Positions 5,675 through 5,804 of a stretch of DNA of 5,804 bases are shown here, piece after piece. Made by a program: the position numbers and the translations under genes. The notes under the pieces are model-generated. The model saw only the letters and a list, made by a program, of their open reading frames with translations. It was not told where the DNA came from and ran no database searches. Numbering within the stretch: position 1 is the stretch's first letter; each line of letters begins with the position of its first letter. The DNA is taken from positions 1 through 5,804 of the forward strand of contig CAMOQY010000102.1 of assembly GCA_946623295.1 (NCBI GenBank). Direction: 5' to 3'. This DNA is from an uncultured Lachnospiraceae bacterium. GTDB taxonomy: Bacteria; Bacillota; Clostridia; Lachnospirales; Lachnospiraceae.

Positions 5675-5804
5675 ATGAACACAGACAAAACCTATGCGGA
5701 AAAGATCGCGAGCGAGTACGCTCCAAAAGAGACGAGAAAGGTCGTCGCACTGAAAAAGCTCGACAACCGCGCAAAACTCCCTGCAAACATCTTCGCCTAC
5801 ACGT
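5675..5804 (+). CDS. N-terminal part of a small unidentified protein, cut by window edge
   Basis: Only the first 43 codons are present. The visible residues are hydrophilic and basic: MNTDKTYAEKIASEYAPKE (1-19), then TRKVVALKKLDNRAKLPA and a more hydrophobic turn (NIFAYT) at the window edge. The pattern resembles small Clostridia proteins whose conserved, charged N-terminus ends in KLPA-x-IF-x-YT and is followed by membrane-spanning helices; some database entries label such proteins dihydropteridine reductase, which I regard as doubtful. The membrane part would lie beyond the window, so this is recollection plus inference. The gene has its own promoter (5525-5553), a long leader and a near-perfect ribosome binding site, so it is a separate, probably well-expressed unit and not part of the two-component operon. 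Confidence 0.75.
   Translation, partial: MNTDKTYAEKIASEYAPKETRKVVALKKLDNRAKLPANIFAYT

Overview
The window looks like ordinary chromosomal sequence from a Gram-positive Clostridia-type bacterium (Bacillota). The evidence is a lipoprotein with a lipobox, strong GGAGG-type ribosome binding sites, a DUF5711-like single-pass surface protein, a typical Bacillota two-component pair, and a final partial ORF of a kind I associate with Lachnospiraceae and relatives. The family assignment is an inference. G+C is moderate, by eye near one half. All recognisable genes lie on the + strand, and no mobile elements, CRISPR, tRNA or rRNA were seen.

Layout. 1-747 is the 3' part of tatD, missing only its first few codons. 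762-1616 is rsmA (ksgA), the 16S rRNA dimethyladenosine transferase. 1633-2382 is a predicted lipoprotein of unknown function. After a 67-bp gap holding a small hairpin, 2450-3646 encodes a membrane-anchored, probably beta-propeller protein (DUF5711-like). 3660-4733 is a HAMP-containing sensor histidine kinase, and 4711-5400 is its OmpR/PhoB-type response regulator, overlapping the kinase gene by 23 bp. A hairpin (5423-5445) and a convincing intrinsic terminator (5482-5521) close this gene run. A new transcription unit starts right after it, with a promoter at 5525-5553, a leader of about 115 nt containing inverted repeats, a near-perfect Shine-Dalgarno sequence, and the first 43 codons of a small unidentified protein that runs off the window.

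How the genes may work together. tatD and rsmA are housekeeping genes commonly found together, although the ribonuclease M5 gene (rnmV) that often sits between them is absent here. The next four genes are tightly spaced: an extracytoplasmic lipoprotein, an extracytoplasmic propeller, a kinase with almost no extracytoplasmic loop, and a DNA-binding regulator. This suggests, as inference only, a signalling module in which the kinase takes its input from the membrane or from the neighbouring surface proteins. That is the most interesting hypothesis here. Nothing else in the window points to an undescribed system.
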